From Actinomyces weissii (GTDB lineage Bacteria; Actinomycetota; Actinomycetes; Actinomycetales; Actinomycetaceae), in assembly GCF_016598775.1 (NCBI RefSeq), contig NZ_CP066802.1, positions 868,001 to 932,000 of the forward strand: a stretch of DNA of 64,000 nucleotides, in the 5' to 3' direction. Within the stretch, counting starts at the first letter, position 1. Every line of letters begins with the position of its first letter. The position numbers and the translations under genes are program-made. The notes beneath the pieces were generated by a model that saw nothing but the letters and a program-made list of their open reading frames with translations, was not told the origin of the DNA and searched no databases. This document shows, one piece after another, positions 35,217-44,699 of the stretch.

Positions 35217-36053
35217 ATGAGCCAAGCAGCAGGTCCCAGGACGCCGGAGCCGCAGCAGGCACAGGAGCAGGCAGCTCCGTCCCCAGGAGCCCAGGCCCCT
35301 GCCCTGGCACTGCGGGGCCTGTGCAAGGCCTTCGGGCAGAAGGTGGCCGTCAACCGGCTCTCCCTGGACGTGCCCACCGGCGCCGTCTACGGCGTCGTCG
35401 GCCCCAACGGCGCGGGCAAGACCACCACCCTGTTCATGGCCACCGGCCTGCTGCAGCCCGACGCCGGGACCGCCTACGTGCACGGGGCGGACGTGTGGGC
35501 CGATCCAGCCCGCGCCAAGAAGCAGCTGGGCGTGCTGCCTGACGGCCTGCGCACCTTTGACCGCCTGACCGGCCCCGAGCTGGTCACCTACGCCGGGCTG
35601 CTACGGGGCCTGGACCGGAGCACCGTCACCGCCCGCACCGCCCAGCTGCTGGAGGTCCTGGGCCTGGCGCAGGACCGGGACACCCTGGTAGCCGACTACT
35701 CCGCCGGTATGCGCAAGAAGGTCAACCTGGCCTGCGCCCTGGTCCACTCGCCCTCCGTGCTCGTGCTGGACGAGCCCTTCGAGGCGGTGGACCCCCTGTC
35801 CGCCCACACGATCCAGGACATCCTCATGGACTTCGCCCGGGCCGGGGGCACGGTGGTCATCTCCAGCCACGTCATGGCCACCGTGCAGCGGCTGTGCAGC
35901 CACGTCGCCGTGATCGCCGCCGGGCAGGTGCTCGCGGCCGGGACCACCGAGCAGGTGGCGGCCGGGCAGGACCTGGACGCGCGCTTCGCCCAGCTGGTCG
36001 GGGCCCCCACGCAGCGGGAGGAGCTGTCATGGTTGCGACCCTCGTCAGACTGA
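35217..36053 (+). CDS. ABC exporter ATPase subunit
   Basis: 278 residues with a Gln/Pro/Ala-rich N-terminal extension of about 30. ATPase motifs: Walker A GPNGAGKTTTLFM, signature YSAGMRKKVNLACAL (the degenerate form common in export systems of the CcmA/NatA type), Walker B VLVLDEPFEAVDP, H-loop VISSHVM. It overlaps by 25 bases the gene for a large membrane protein, its probable partner. Unknown export substrate; no peptide, immunity or sensor gene is seen next to it. Confidence 0.88.
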   Translation: MSQAAGPRTPEPQQAQEQAAPSPGAQAPALALRGLCKAFGQKVAVNRLSLDVPTGAVYGVVGPNGAGKTTTLFMATGLLQPDAGTAYVHGADVWADPARAKKQLGVLPDGLRTFDRLTGPELVTYAGLLRGLDRSTVTARTAQLLEVLGLAQDRDTLVADYSAGMRKKVNLACALVHSPSVLVLDEPFEAVDPLSAHTIQDILMDFARAGGTVVISSHVMATVQRLCSHVAVIAAGQVLAAGTTEQVAAGQDLDARFAQLVGAPTQREELSWLRPSSD

Positions 36054-37864
36054 GGTGGCGCCTGACCCTAAACGCCCTGAGCCGCAACGTCTGGGCGCTG
36101 GTCGGCAGCCTGCTGGCCGCCGTCCAGGGCGTGGGGCTGCTGGCGCTGCTGGTCCTCGGCGCGGGGGCCCTGGGAGCCTGGGCCCCGCAGGCGGCCGGGG
36201 CGGTGCTCGTCGGCGTGGGGGCGCTGACCGTGCTGGGCTGGATGCTGGTGCCGCTGCTGCTCACCGGGGTGGACTCCACCCTGGACCCCCGGGCCCTGGC
36301 CGCCTGGATCGCCCCCTCCCGCAGCCTGGCGCTCGGCCTGCTCGCCGCCGGGGCCACCGGGGTGCCGGGGCTGCTCACCGGCGTCGCCACGCTGCTGCCG
36401 GTGCTGTGCTGGGTGGTGGCAGGCCGCCCCGGGGCGGCCCTGCTGGCCCTGGTGCTGGCCCCGGTGGTCCTGGCCACCTGCGTGGTGGGCTCCCGGGTGG
36501 TGGTGATCGGCTCCGGTGTCTCTACCAGCCGGCGTGGCCGTGAGGTACTGGGGCTGGTGGGGATGGTGGTCGTGCTGGTGGCCTCCCAGCTGCCCACCTT
36601 GTTCAACGCGGTCGCGGACGCCGAGAACCTGGAGCTGGAGCGCCTGAGCGCCTGGGCCTGGAGGCTGGGGTACACGCCTTTCGGCTGGGCGGTGGCCGCC
36701 CCCGCGCACCTGGCGGCAGGCCGTTACGGTACCGCCCTGGTGCTGGCCCTGGCCGCCGTCGCCCTGCCCGTGGCCCTGCTGCCCCTGTGGGGCAGGATCG
36801 TGGGACAGGTCATGGTCGCCGGTGGCGGCCGTGGGGCGCGCCCCGCCCGTGCCGCCCGCAGCCTGGGCTGGCGGACGCCGGGTGAGCCGGGGCGGGCTGA
36901 CGTGGCCGCTGAGGCCGTGAACACCGGCAGCCCCGGTGGGGCCACCGCCTCTGCTGCTGTACCCACCGACGCCGTCCCGCAGGCCGCTGGGGGCGCCGTC
37001 GTCGCCCGCCGCACCCTGGCCTGGCACCGCCGTCTTAGCCGCCTGGTGCCCTCTCCGGCCGCCGCCGTCGCCGCCCGCTGCCTGCGCTACTGGCGCAGCG
37101 ACCCGCGCTACCTGGCTATGGCTGTGGTGATAGTTACCATCCCGACCCTGCTGGTGCTTGTGGGGCTGGTGAACATGGCGCAGGACCGGGTGCGCGTGGA
37201 GATAGGGGAGGAGGCGCTGCGGGTGGACCTGTCCCTGGGGCACGCGCCTGCGCCCCTGATGCTCCTGCCGGTCCTGACTGCCTTGATCGCCGGGTGGGCG
37301 CTGCACAACGACCTGGGAACCGACTCCACCGCCCAGTGGATGCACCTGAGCGCGGGCCTGCGGGGCCGTGACGACCGCCTGGGCAGGTCGCTGGCCGCCA
37401 GCCTGTGGCAGCTGCCGACGGTACTGCTGCTGCTCGTGGCGGCAGCGGTGTGGACCGGGCGCTGGGACATGGCGCCAGCCGTCGGCGGCCTGGCCCTGGC
37501 CGTCTACGGCGTCTCCCTGGCCTGGTGCTGCGTGTCCGGTGTCTACCTGCTCTATGAGACCAACGCCCCGGGGGAGAGCCCCTTGAAGTCCCGCACCTCC
37601 GGTATCGCCCTGGTGGCCTCCCTGCTGCAGATGCTGGGCCTGGTGGCGATCATGCTGGTGGCGGCCCCCTTGATGGCGGGCCTGGGCGTTATCTGGAGCC
37701 AGGGGGCCTGGGCCTGGGGCTGGCTGCTCCTGGCGGCGGGGATCCTGTGGGGCACGGGCCTGTGCTGGGCCGGCATCCAGGTAGGTGGTCGGCTCCTGGA
37801 CCGCCGTGGGGTGGCCGTGCTCACCACCGTGCGCGGCTGGCCAGGGCACGCTGAGACCCGCTGA
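36029..37864 (+). CDS. Large ABC exporter membrane subunit
   Basis: 611 residues from the ATG at 36029, with GGGAGGAG upstream inside the ATPase gene. About 12 hydrophobic segments occur in two groups (about 15-260 and 355-605), separated by a soluble Ala/Pro/Gly-rich stretch at about 270-335. The doubling suggests a fused pair of six-helix ABC2-type domains. First helices include NVWALVGSLLAAVQGVGLLALLVLGAGALGAW. Works with the ATPase encoded just before it. Substrate unknown. Confidence 0.8.
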   Translation: MVATLVRLRWRLTLNALSRNVWALVGSLLAAVQGVGLLALLVLGAGALGAWAPQAAGAVLVGVGALTVLGWMLVPLLLTGVDSTLDPRALAAWIAPSRSLALGLLAAGATGVPGLLTGVATLLPVLCWVVAGRPGAALLALVLAPVVLATCVVGSRVVVIGSGVSTSRRGREVLGLVGMVVVLVASQLPTLFNAVADAENLELERLSAWAWRLGYTPFGWAVAAPAHLAAGRYGTALVLALAAVALPVALLPLWGRIVGQVMVAGGGRGARPARAARSLGWRTPGEPGRADVAAEAVNTGSPGGATASAAVPTDAVPQAAGGAVVARRTLAWHRRLSRLVPSPAAAVAARCLRYWRSDPRYLAMAVVIVTIPTLLVLVGLVNMAQDRVRVEIGEEALRVDLSLGHAPAPLMLLPVLTALIAGWALHNDLGTDSTAQWMHLSAGLRGRDDRLGRSLAASLWQLPTVLLLLVAAAVWTGRWDMAPAVGGLALAVYGVSLAWCCVSGVYLLYETNAPGESPLKSRTSGIALVASLLQMLGLVAIMLVAAPLMAGLGVIWSQGAWAWGWLLLAAGILWGTGLCWAGIQVGGRLLDRRGVAVLTTVRGWPGHAETR

Positions 37865-38044
37865 GAGCCGGTGGTAGGCGCTAGTCGGGTGGTGTGACAC
37901 ACTCCCTGGCCGCGGCTGCGCCGCTGCGCCCGCGAGCACCTGGCCGCGTGGCCTAGGCTGGGGCCCTGAGGCGCGCAAAGGTGCGCTAAACAGGCGGCCC
38001 CAGAACCGGTGGCCGCAACCACGACACAGCGAAGGAACCCCATC

Positions 38045-38785
38045 GTGGAGCTCGTAATCCTGGACACCGCCGAAGAGATCGCTCAGCGTGCCGCCGACGT
38101 CATCGAGGAGCTGCTCAAGGCCAAGCCGGACGCCGTGCTAGGCACCGCCACCGGTTCCTCCCCGCTGCCGCTCTACGACGAGCTGACCCGCCGCTGCCAG
38201 CAGGGCCGTATCTCCTTCAAGCAGGTCAAGGGATTCATGCTGGACGAGTACGTGGGCCTGCCCGAGGGGCACCCCGAGCGCTACGCCACCTTCATGGAGC
38301 GTCACCTGCGCTCCCGCGTGGACATGCCCCTGGGCGCCCTCCAGGGCCCCGACGCCCTCAACGAGGACCTGCAGGCCGCCTGCGACGAGTACGAGGCCAA
38401 GATGGCGGCCGCAGGCTACTGCGACCTGCAGATCCTGGGCATCGGGGCTGACGGGCACATCGGCTTCAACGAGCCTGGCGGGCCCCTGGACTCCGTGACC
38501 CACGTCGACACCCTCACCGAGCAGACCCGTTCCGACAACGCCCGCTTCTTCGACGGCGACATCGACGCCGTCCCCACCCACTGCATCACCCAGGGCCTGT
38601 CCACGATCATGAAGGCCCGCAAGCTGGTGCTGATCGCCACCGGTGAGAACAAGGCGGAGGCCGTGCGCCAGCTGGTTGAGGGCGAGGTCAGCCCCGAGTG
38701 GCCCGCCACCGTCATGCAGCAGCACGACGACGCCCTGGTGCTGGTGGACCGGGCGGCTGCCTCCCGGCTCACCTGCGCGCACTGA
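38045..38785 (+). CDS. nagB: Glucosamine-6-phosphate deaminase
   Basis: 246 residues from GTG 38045 (GAAGGAA upstream); a longer frame opens at 38009. It converts glucosamine-6-phosphate to fructose-6-phosphate and ammonia, the last step of sialic-acid and chitin-sugar catabolism. Motifs: VLGTATGSSPLPLYDEL (phosphate site), GFMLDEYVGLPEGHPERY (catalytic Asp), LQILGIGADGHIGFNEPGG (catalytic Asp and His). A TAGGCT -10-like element and a GTGTGACACAC palindrome (about 37892-37902) lie upstream. nagA, needed to make its substrate from the NanE product, is not in the window. Confidence 0.95.
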   Translation: MELVILDTAEEIAQRAADVIEELLKAKPDAVLGTATGSSPLPLYDELTRRCQQGRISFKQVKGFMLDEYVGLPEGHPERYATFMERHLRSRVDMPLGALQGPDALNEDLQAACDEYEAKMAAAGYCDLQILGIGADGHIGFNEPGGPLDSVTHVDTLTEQTRSDNARFFDGDIDAVPTHCITQGLSTIMKARKLVLIATGENKAEAVRQLVEGEVSPEWPATVMQQHDDALVLVDRAAASRLTCAH

Positions 38786-38846
38786 GCCGTGTACCGGGGC
38801 GTGTACTGAGGTGCGCCCCGCAGGCCCTGCCGCAGCGCTCGCGGTA

Positions 38847-38890
38847 ACGGTGGCCGTCAGTCAGCCCGCCCGGCTGCTGGCGGCCACCGT
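38847..38890 (+). terminator. nagB terminator-like hairpin
   Basis: Ten-bp perfect arms (ACGGTGGCCG and complement) separated by 24 GC-rich bases, about 60 bases after the nagB stop. The gap from nagB to the next gene (about 270 bases) holds nothing else that can be supported. Confidence 0.5.
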
Positions 38891-39053
38891 AGTCGTGGCA
38901 GGCTCGGCAGGGCCGTGGGCAGCAGCTGGGGGAGAGGCTTCGCACAGGCCGGGGCAGCAGCCCGACGGCGCCCGTGTCAGGACCCAGGCCTACACTGGGC
39001 ACATGACTGCATCCCGCCGCCACAGCCGGAGCCCCCTGCAGGGCGCCTGGGCC

Positions 39054-39398
39054 ATGAGTGACCCTCAGGGCCCCTTGCCACCCAGCGCCCCCAGCACCGA
39101 GCCCTCGCAGTCCGTAGGCACCGCGGTCCTGGAGCGGGAGGAGCTGCAGGACACCAGCAACGGCGACGCCGACCGCTTCGCCCACTACGTGCGCCGGGAC
39201 CGCATGGAGGCCTCCGCCGCCACCGGCAGGCCCGTGGTGGCCCTGTGCGGCAAGGTCTGGACCCCCGGCCGTGACCCCTCCAAGTACCCTGTCTGCCCCA
39301 CCTGCAAGGCCATCTACGAGCAGATGACCGGTGGTGGGGACGACTCCGGCTCCGGCCCGCGCTTCCCCCGCAACCCCTTCAGGCGGGGGGATAGGTGA
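39054..39398 (+). CDS. DUF3039-family protein
   Basis: 114 residues from the ATG at 39054; an upstream ATG at 39003 would add 17. The conserved block DRFAHYVRRDRMEASAATGRPVVALCGKVWTPGRDPSKYPVCPTCKAIYEQM is the DUF3039 core. It contains three cysteines (ALCGK, VCPTCK) and a His that probably bind zinc. Widely conserved in actinobacteria; function unknown. It overlaps the helicase gene by 4 bases (GTGA), a neighbourhood seen often, suggesting a joint role in nucleic-acid metabolism. Confidence 0.88.
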   Translation: MSDPQGPLPPSAPSTEPSQSVGTAVLEREELQDTSNGDADRFAHYVRRDRMEASAATGRPVVALCGKVWTPGRDPSKYPVCPTCKAIYEQMTGGGDDSGSGPRFPRNPFRRGDR

Positions 39399-41209
39399 GC
39401 CCGGCCCGCGGAAGCCAGGCACGCAGCAACCCCCACCAGCCCTCCATCTTCGCCGCGGAGAACCTGTCCCCGGCCTACCCCCAGCGCGCCGCCTGGGGCA
39501 CCAGCCGTCCGCTGCGCGCCTGGCAGGCGGCTGCCTTGGAGAGCTACCTGCGTGACCTGCCCCAGGACTTCCTGGCCGTCGCCACCCCCGGGGCTGGCAA
39601 GACCACCTTCGCGCTGCGGATCGCCGCCGAGCTGCTCAGCGCGGGCGAGGTCCACAAGGTCACCATCGTGTGCCCCACCGAGCACCTCAAGTTCCAGTGG
39701 GCAGAGGCCGCCGCCCGGGTGGGCATCCAGGTGGACCCCTCCTACACCAACTCCCAGGGGGCACTGGGTGCCAAGTACGACGGCGTGGCCGTGACCTACG
39801 CGCAGGTGGCCGCCAACGCCAACCTGCACCGGGCCCGCACCAGCGCCACCCGCACCCTGGTGATCCTGGACGAGATCCACCACGGCGGGGACGCCCTGAG
39901 CTGGGGGGACGCCATCCGGGAGGCCTTCACCCCGGCGCGCAAGCGCCTGGCCCTGACCGGCACCCCCTTCCGCTCCGACACCGCCCCGATCCCCTTCGTC
40001 ACCTACCAGCAGGACGAGGCCGGGGTGAAACGCTCCCGGGCGGACTACGCCTACGGCTACTCAGAGGCCCTGCGAGACGGCGTGGTGCGGCCGGTCATGT
40101 TCATGACCTACTCCGGTGAGATGCGCTGGCGCACCAAGGCGGGGGACGAGCTCTCCGCCCGCCTGGGGGAGCCGCTCACCAAGGACCTGGAGTCCCAGGC
40201 CTGGCGCACCGCCCTGGCCCCCGACGGCGAGTGGATCCCCGCCGTGCTGGCGGCCGCCGACCAGCGCCTGACCGAGGTGCGCCGGCAGGTGCCCGACGCC
40301 GGGGGGCTGGTGATCGCCTCCGACCAGGCCTCAGCCCGCGCCTACGCCGCCAAGCTGCGTGCTATCACCGGTAAGGCCCCCACCGTGGTCCTGTCCGACG
40401 ACTCCGGGGCCTCCAGCCGTATCGAGGCCTTCTCCGCCTCCCAGGACCGGTGGATGGTGGCCGTGCGCATGGTCTCCGAGGGGGTTGACGTGCCTCGCCT
40501 GGCGGTGGGGGTGTACGCCACCTCCACCTCCACGCCGTTGTTCTTCGCCCAGGCCGTGGGGCGCTTCGTGCGCTCCCGGGCCCGCGGGGAGACCGCCAGC
40601 GTTTTCCTGCCCTCCGTGACCCCGCTGCTGTCCCTGGCCGGGGAGATGGAGGTGCAGCGAGACCACGTCCTGAACGCCCCCAAGAAGGGCGAGGACGCCT
40701 TCGCCTACCCCGAGGACCGGCTGATCGCGGAGGCGAACAAGACCGAGCAGGCCTCCGACGACCTCTTCGGGGCCTTCGAGGCCATGGACTCCACCGCCGA
40801 GTTCGACCGGGTGCTGTTCGACGGCGGCGAGTTCGGCACCGGGGCCATGGTCGGTTCCGTGGAGGAGCAGGAGTACCTGGGCCTGCCGGGCCTGCTGGCC
40901 CCGGAGGAGGTCACCGCCCTGCTGCGTCAGCGCCAGGAGGCCCAGATCAAGGCCTCCAAGCGGGAGGCGGCGGCCGCCCGGCAGCGGCAGGCCAACTCCG
41001 GGGTGGACGACGCCCGCCGTCGGGCGGCCGCCCGCAAGGAGCTCTCCCAGCTGGTCTCGGCCTGGGCCCGCCGCTCCGGGCAGCCCCACGGGGTCGTGCA
41101 CAACGAGCTGCGGCGGGTCTGCGGCGGCCCGGAGGTGGCCCAGGCCTCCACCGAGGAGATCGAGAAGCGCGTGCGCCTGCTGCGCCGCTGGTTCGTCGGC
41201 AAGCGCTGA
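39395..41209 (+). CDS. DEAD/DEAH-box (SF2) helicase
   Basis: 604 residues, GTG start overlapping DUF3039. Helicase motifs: LRAWQAAALESYL (Q-like), motif I ATPGAGKTTFAL near 63-74, motif Ia VCPTEHL, motif II VILDEIHHGGD (DEIH), motif III LALTGTPFRSD. The C-terminal RecA fold has VAVRMVSEGVDVPRL (motif V) and FFAQAVGRFVRS (motif VI, QxxGRxxR). A charged C-terminal tail from about 510 is rich in Arg and Ala. This fits an XPB/RadD-like DNA helicase conserved in actinobacteria. The biological substrate is not known. Confidence 0.9.
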   Translation: MSPARGSQARSNPHQPSIFAAENLSPAYPQRAAWGTSRPLRAWQAAALESYLRDLPQDFLAVATPGAGKTTFALRIAAELLSAGEVHKVTIVCPTEHLKFQWAEAAARVGIQVDPSYTNSQGALGAKYDGVAVTYAQVAANANLHRARTSATRTLVILDEIHHGGDALSWGDAIREAFTPARKRLALTGTPFRSDTAPIPFVTYQQDEAGVKRSRADYAYGYSEALRDGVVRPVMFMTYSGEMRWRTKAGDELSARLGEPLTKDLESQAWRTALAPDGEWIPAVLAAADQRLTEVRRQVPDAGGLVIASDQASARAYAAKLRAITGKAPTVVLSDDSGASSRIEAFSASQDRWMVAVRMVSEGVDVPRLAVGVYATSTSTPLFFAQAVGRFVRSRARGETASVFLPSVTPLLSLAGEMEVQRDHVLNAPKKGEDAFAYPEDRLIAEANKTEQASDDLFGAFEAMDSTAEFDRVLFDGGEFGTGAMVGSVEEQEYLGLPGLLAPEEVTALLRQRQEAQIKASKREAAAARQRQANSGVDDARRRAAARKELSQLVSAWARRSGQPHGVVHNELRRVCGGPEVAQASTEEIEKRVRLLRRWFVGKR

Positions 41210-41252
41210 GACGGGCCGGAGCCGACGCCGTCGTCAGCACCTGCAGCAGAAC

Positions 41253-41286
41253 GGCCCCGCCCCGACGGGAAGCCAGGGGCGGGGCC
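41253..41286. terminator. Bidirectional terminator between helicase and pncB
   Basis: A perfect 11-bp stem (GGCCCCGCCCC and complement) with a 12-base loop sits between convergent genes, 44 bases after the helicase stop and 53 before the pncB stop. A second short inverted repeat (GAGACGG...GCGTCTC) lies beside the pncB stop. Confidence 0.7.
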
Positions 41287-41339
41287 AGCCTGCTCAGGGA
41301 CGCAGCGTCACCTAGACGTCCTGAGACGGAGGCGGCGTC

Positions 41340-42722
41340 TCAGCCGCGGCGGGTCTGGCGGCCGTCCAGGTCCAGGTGGCGGGTGGGGATGGCGGGCTCA
41401 CCCTCGCTCAGGCGCCAGCCGTCATAGGGCAGCTCCGCCCGGGCCTGACGGTGGCGTTCGGCGGCGGCCTGCAGGGCCTGGGGCCCCCGGTGCTCCTCCA
41501 CGATTACCCCGTCACGCACCAGCTCCACCTGCAGGGGCCGGGCCCCCGCCTCCTGCAGCGCCGCCTGGGCCTCCTGGGGGCCGCTGGCGGAGACGATCAG
41601 CTCCTCGCTGGCGCGGCCCTGCTCATCCAGGACCCGGCCCGCCCACTTGCGTCCACCGACCGTGGCCTTGCCGCCGGAGGAGAACTTGGCGACCTCCTCC
41701 ATCTGCCCGCTGGCGCCCATGCGCTCCACCAGCTTGTAGACCAGCGCGGCCGTCGGGCGGCCCGAGCCGGTGACCAGCTTGGTGCCCACGCCGTAGGAGT
41801 CCACCGGGGCCGCACCCAGACCGGCGATCGCGTACTCGTCCAGGTCGTTGGTGACCGTGATGCGGGTGGTCGTCGCCCCCAGGGCGTCCAGCTGGGCACG
41901 GACCTTGAATGCCTCAGCCACCAGGTCACCGGAGTCCAGGCGCACCGCCCCCAGCTCCCCGCCCGCGGCCCGGGCCGCCTTGACCGCCCGCTCCACCCCG
42001 GTGGCGATGTCGTAGGTGTCCACCAGGATCGTGGTGCCCGGTCCCAGGCAGGCCACCTGGGCGGCGAAGGCATCCTCCTCGGAGTCGTGCAGCAGCGTGA
42101 AGGAGTGGGCGGAGGTGCCCACGGTGGGGATGCCGTAGAGCATGCCCGCCTCCAGGTCGCTGGTGCCCACGAAGCCACCCACAACTGCCGCCCGGGCGGC
42201 GGCCACGGCGGCGTGCTCGTTGGCCCGGCGGGCCCCGAAGTCCACGCAGGGGCGGCCGTGCGCGGCGATCGTCATCCGGGAGGCGGCGGAGGCCACCGCG
42301 CAGTCGTAGTTGTAGATGCTCAGGGCCAGGGTCTCCAGGATGCAGGCCTCTGCGAAGGTGCCCTCCACCGTAAGCAGCGGGGAGCCGGAGAAGTAGCACT
42401 CGCCCTCGGCGTAGCCGCGGATCGTGCCGGTGAAGCGGTAGCCGCGCAGGTAGTCCAGGGTGGTGTCGTCAACGATTCCGGTGCGCTTGAGGAAGTCGAT
42501 CTGCTCGCCGGTGAAGGAGAAGGACTCGATGGCGTCCAGCAGCCGCCCGGTGCCTGCCACCACCCCGAAGCGGCGGGAGGAGGGCAGGCGGCGGCCAAAG
42601 AGCTCAAAGACGCTCTGCCGCTCGGCGGTGCCGGCGTGCAGCGCGCCCTGCAGCATAGTCAGCTCGTACATGTCGGTCAGGAGCGCCGTGCTGTGGCAGC
42701 CACGGCCGTTAAGGGATGTCAT
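41340..42722 (-). CDS. pncB: Nicotinate phosphoribosyltransferase
   Basis: 460 residues. It forms nicotinate mononucleotide from nicotinate and PRPP, the salvage entry to NAD. Start STALLTDMYELTMLQGAL and segments GRPCVDFGARRAN, GTSDLEAGMLYGIPTVGTSAHSFTLLHDSEEDAF (with the His that is phosphorylated in the family) and VRLDSGDLVAEAFKVR are conserved. It is divergent from clpS across a 59-base gap that must hold both promoters. Confidence 0.95.
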   Translation of the reverse strand: MTSLNGRGCHSTALLTDMYELTMLQGALHAGTAERQSVFELFGRRLPSSRRFGVVAGTGRLLDAIESFSFTGEQIDFLKRTGIVDDTTLDYLRGYRFTGTIRGYAEGECYFSGSPLLTVEGTFAEACILETLALSIYNYDCAVASAASRMTIAAHGRPCVDFGARRANEHAAVAAARAAVVGGFVGTSDLEAGMLYGIPTVGTSAHSFTLLHDSEEDAFAAQVACLGPGTTILVDTYDIATGVERAVKAARAAGGELGAVRLDSGDLVAEAFKVRAQLDALGATTTRITVTNDLDEYAIAGLGAAPVDSYGVGTKLVTGSGRPTAALVYKLVERMGASGQMEEVAKFSSGGKATVGGRKWAGRVLDEQGRASEELIVSASGPQEAQAALQEAGARPLQVELVRDGVIVEEHRGPQALQAAAERHRQARAELPYDGWRLSEGEPAIPTRHLDLDGRQTRRG

Positions 42723-42781
42723 GACAGCAATCTACTGCCCCAGGTCCACGAGCGGGGCCGCCTGCCCGCTACTCTGAGAGC

Positions 42782-43120
42782 GTGACTGCTGAATCGGCCC
42801 CCGGGACCCGCTCGCAGGCCCAGGTGCTGGAGCGCCCCCAAACCACCCGCCGGTGGTGCACGGTCGTCCACGACGACCCGGTGAACACCATGAGCTACGT
42901 GACCTGGGTGTTCCGCAGCTACTTCGGCTTCTCCAAGGCAGTGGCGCGCGCCCGGATGCTGGAGGTCCACACCCGCGGGCGCGCCGTGGTCTCACGCGGG
43001 GCGCGCGAGCGTATGGAGGTGGACGTGGCCGCCATGCACTCCTACGGCCTGCGCGCCACCCTGGAGCCGCTGGGCGCTGACGGTGAGCCCGGCTCTGACC
43101 CGGCTGGGGCGGGAGCCTGA
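42782..43120 (+). CDS. clpS: ATP-dependent Clp protease adaptor ClpS
   Basis: 112 residues. ClpS delivers N-degron substrates to ClpC/ClpP. The core runs from about 25: WCTVVHDDPVNTMSYVTWVFRSYFGFSKAVARARMLEVHTRGRAVVSRGARERMEVDVAAMHSYGLRATLE. It has the DDPxNxMxYV motif that forms the N-degron pocket and the HxxGxA-type element. The start is GTG 42782. It overlaps the DUF2017 gene by 38 bases, the usual actinobacterial arrangement. Confidence 0.95.
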   Translation: MTAESAPGTRSQAQVLERPQTTRRWCTVVHDDPVNTMSYVTWVFRSYFGFSKAVARARMLEVHTRGRAVVSRGARERMEVDVAAMHSYGLRATLEPLGADGEPGSDPAGAGA

Positions 43121-43817
43121 GTTGCGAGCCTTTAACCGTGGTGCCAACGGCTTCAGCTCCTGGCTGGAGCCCTGGGAGCGGGCCGCCCTGCTGGACCTGG
43201 TGCAGGAGGTGGCCGCGGTCCTGGCCCCCGCTGTCCCCCAGGAGGCCGATGCCGGGGACGGCTCCGGCCCGGGACAGGCCGCTGGGGGGCAGGCAGCCAG
43301 CCGGGACGTGCCCCCGGGGGTGCGGGAGGGGGAGAGCCTGGCTGACGCCGGCATCCTGGCTGCCCTGGACTTTCAGCCCGGGCCGACGGCGGACCCCGGC
43401 GTCGTCGCTGCTGCCGACCCAGCCCTGGAGCTGCTGCTGCCCGCCTCCAGCCCGGACCCCCAGCTGGCTGCCGAGACCGCCGCCATGACCCGGGAGCCGC
43501 TGCGCCAGGACAAGCGCAACCGCCTGCTGGGGCTGGAGCAGGAGCTGCTGGAGCCCACGGGGCCGCAGGGGGCGGTGCTGGTTACGGACAGGCTGCTGCC
43601 GCAGTGGCTGGGGGCGCTCAACGACCTGCGCCTGTTCCTCTCACAACGGCTGGAGATCCTCACGGCCCAGGACGCTGAGGCGGTCCATGAGCAGGCGCTG
43701 GCCCCGCCGTCGCCGCAGAGTCCCCCACAGGCCCGGCTACGGTACGTGCAGGTGGTGCTCTACGAGATGGTGACCTGGTGGCAGGAATCACTGCTCAGCG
43801 CGGTCGAGGAAAATTAA
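43083..43817 (+). CDS. DUF2017-family protein
   Basis: 244 residues. It begins with a short N-terminal segment, then LEPWERAALLDLVQEVAAVLAP, a variable Pro/Gly/Ala-rich insert, and the helical C-terminal part DKRNRLLGLEQELLEP ... LPQWLGALNDLRLFLSQRLEIL ... YEMVTWWQESLLSAV, characteristic of DUF2017. This family is almost always encoded between clpS and murI in actinobacteria and probably works with ClpS, but its activity is unknown. The insert at about 60-130 is longer than I would expect. GTG start. Confidence 0.88.
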   Translation: MSPALTRLGREPELRAFNRGANGFSSWLEPWERAALLDLVQEVAAVLAPAVPQEADAGDGSGPGQAAGGQAASRDVPPGVREGESLADAGILAALDFQPGPTADPGVVAAADPALELLLPASSPDPQLAAETAAMTREPLRQDKRNRLLGLEQELLEPTGPQGAVLVTDRLLPQWLGALNDLRLFLSQRLEILTAQDAEAVHEQALAPPSPQSPPQARLRYVQVVLYEMVTWWQESLLSAVEEN

Positions 43818-43838
43818 GGGCAGGTTAGTCTCGGCCTC

Positions 43839-44699
43839 ATGAATGACGCGCCCATCGGCATGTTCGACTCTGGAGTCGGCGGCCTGACTGTTGCGCGCGC
43901 CGTGCTCGACCTCCTCCCTAGCGAGGAGGTCTTGTACATCGGGGACACCAAGCACGGCCCCTACGGCCCCCGCCCGCTCGCACAGGTGCGGGACCTGGCG
44001 ATCCAGGTCATGGACGAGCTGGTGGACTGCGGCGTCAAGCTGCTGGTGATCGCCTGCAACACCGCCAGCGCCGCCGTGCTGCACGACGCCCGGGAGCGCT
44101 ACACCCTGGGGCGGGGGGTGCCCGTGGTGGAGGTGATCCACCCGGCGGCCCGCTCCGCCGCGCGCGTGACCCGCAACGGCAAGGTCGGGGTCGTCGCCAC
44201 CCGGGGGACCGTGGAGTCGGGGGCCTACGCGGACGCCCTGGAGGCGGTGCCGGGCATCGAGCTGGTCCAGCAGGCCTGCCCCCGCTTCGTGGAGCTGGCG
44301 GAGGCGGGCGTTACCACCGGCCCTGAGGTGCTGGACGTCGCCGAGGAGTACCTGGCGCCGATCAAGGCCGCCGGGGTGGACACGCTGGTGCTCGGCTGCA
44401 CCCACTACCCGCTGCTGCTCGGGCCGATCTCCTACGTCATGGGCCAGGACGTGACCCTGGTGACCAGCTCGGAGGAGACCGCCAAGGACACCTACCGGGC
44501 CCTGGCGGAGGCTGACCTGCTGCGTAGCCCGCAGGCCCCACCGCCGGTGCACCAGTTCCGGGCCACCGGGGAGCCAGAGGCCTTCACCGCCCTGGCCCGC
44601 CGTTTCCTGGGCCCGGAGGTGGACGCGGTACGCCCCCGCACCCCCGCCAACCCTGAGGCTTCTCCTGTTCCGGCCTTACTGCACACGGAGACTGCATGA
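43839..44699 (+). CDS. murI: Glutamate racemase
   Basis: 286 residues. It interconverts L- and D-glutamate for peptidoglycan synthesis in the cytoplasm. Conserved features: [37 protein letters not shown], the first catalytic Cys in [16 protein letters not shown], and the second in [15 protein letters not shown]. The last 35 residues form a variable Pro-rich tail. Its stop overlaps the next ATG by 4 bases (ATGA), coupling it to the phosphodiesterase. Confidence 0.96.
   Translation: MNDAPIGMFDSGVGGLTVARAVLDLLPSEEVLYIGDTKHGPYGPRPLAQVRDLAIQVMDELVDCGVKLLVIACNTASAAVLHDARERYTLGRGVPVVEVIHPAARSAARVTRNGKVGVVATRGTVESGAYADALEAVPGIELVQQACPRFVELAEAGVTTGPEVLDVAEEYLAPIKAAGVDTLVLGCTHYPLLLGPISYVMGQDVTLVTSSEETAKDTYRALAEADLLRSPQAPPPVHQFRATGEPEAFTALARRFLGPEVDAVRPRTPANPEASPVPALLHTETA

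Noticed and set aside
37892..37902. GTGTGACACAC palindrome as a nagB operator
   Set aside because: Eleven-base palindrome with no second copy near the other nan genes and no match to the CGTCAGACATnAGAC motif; too weak to list.
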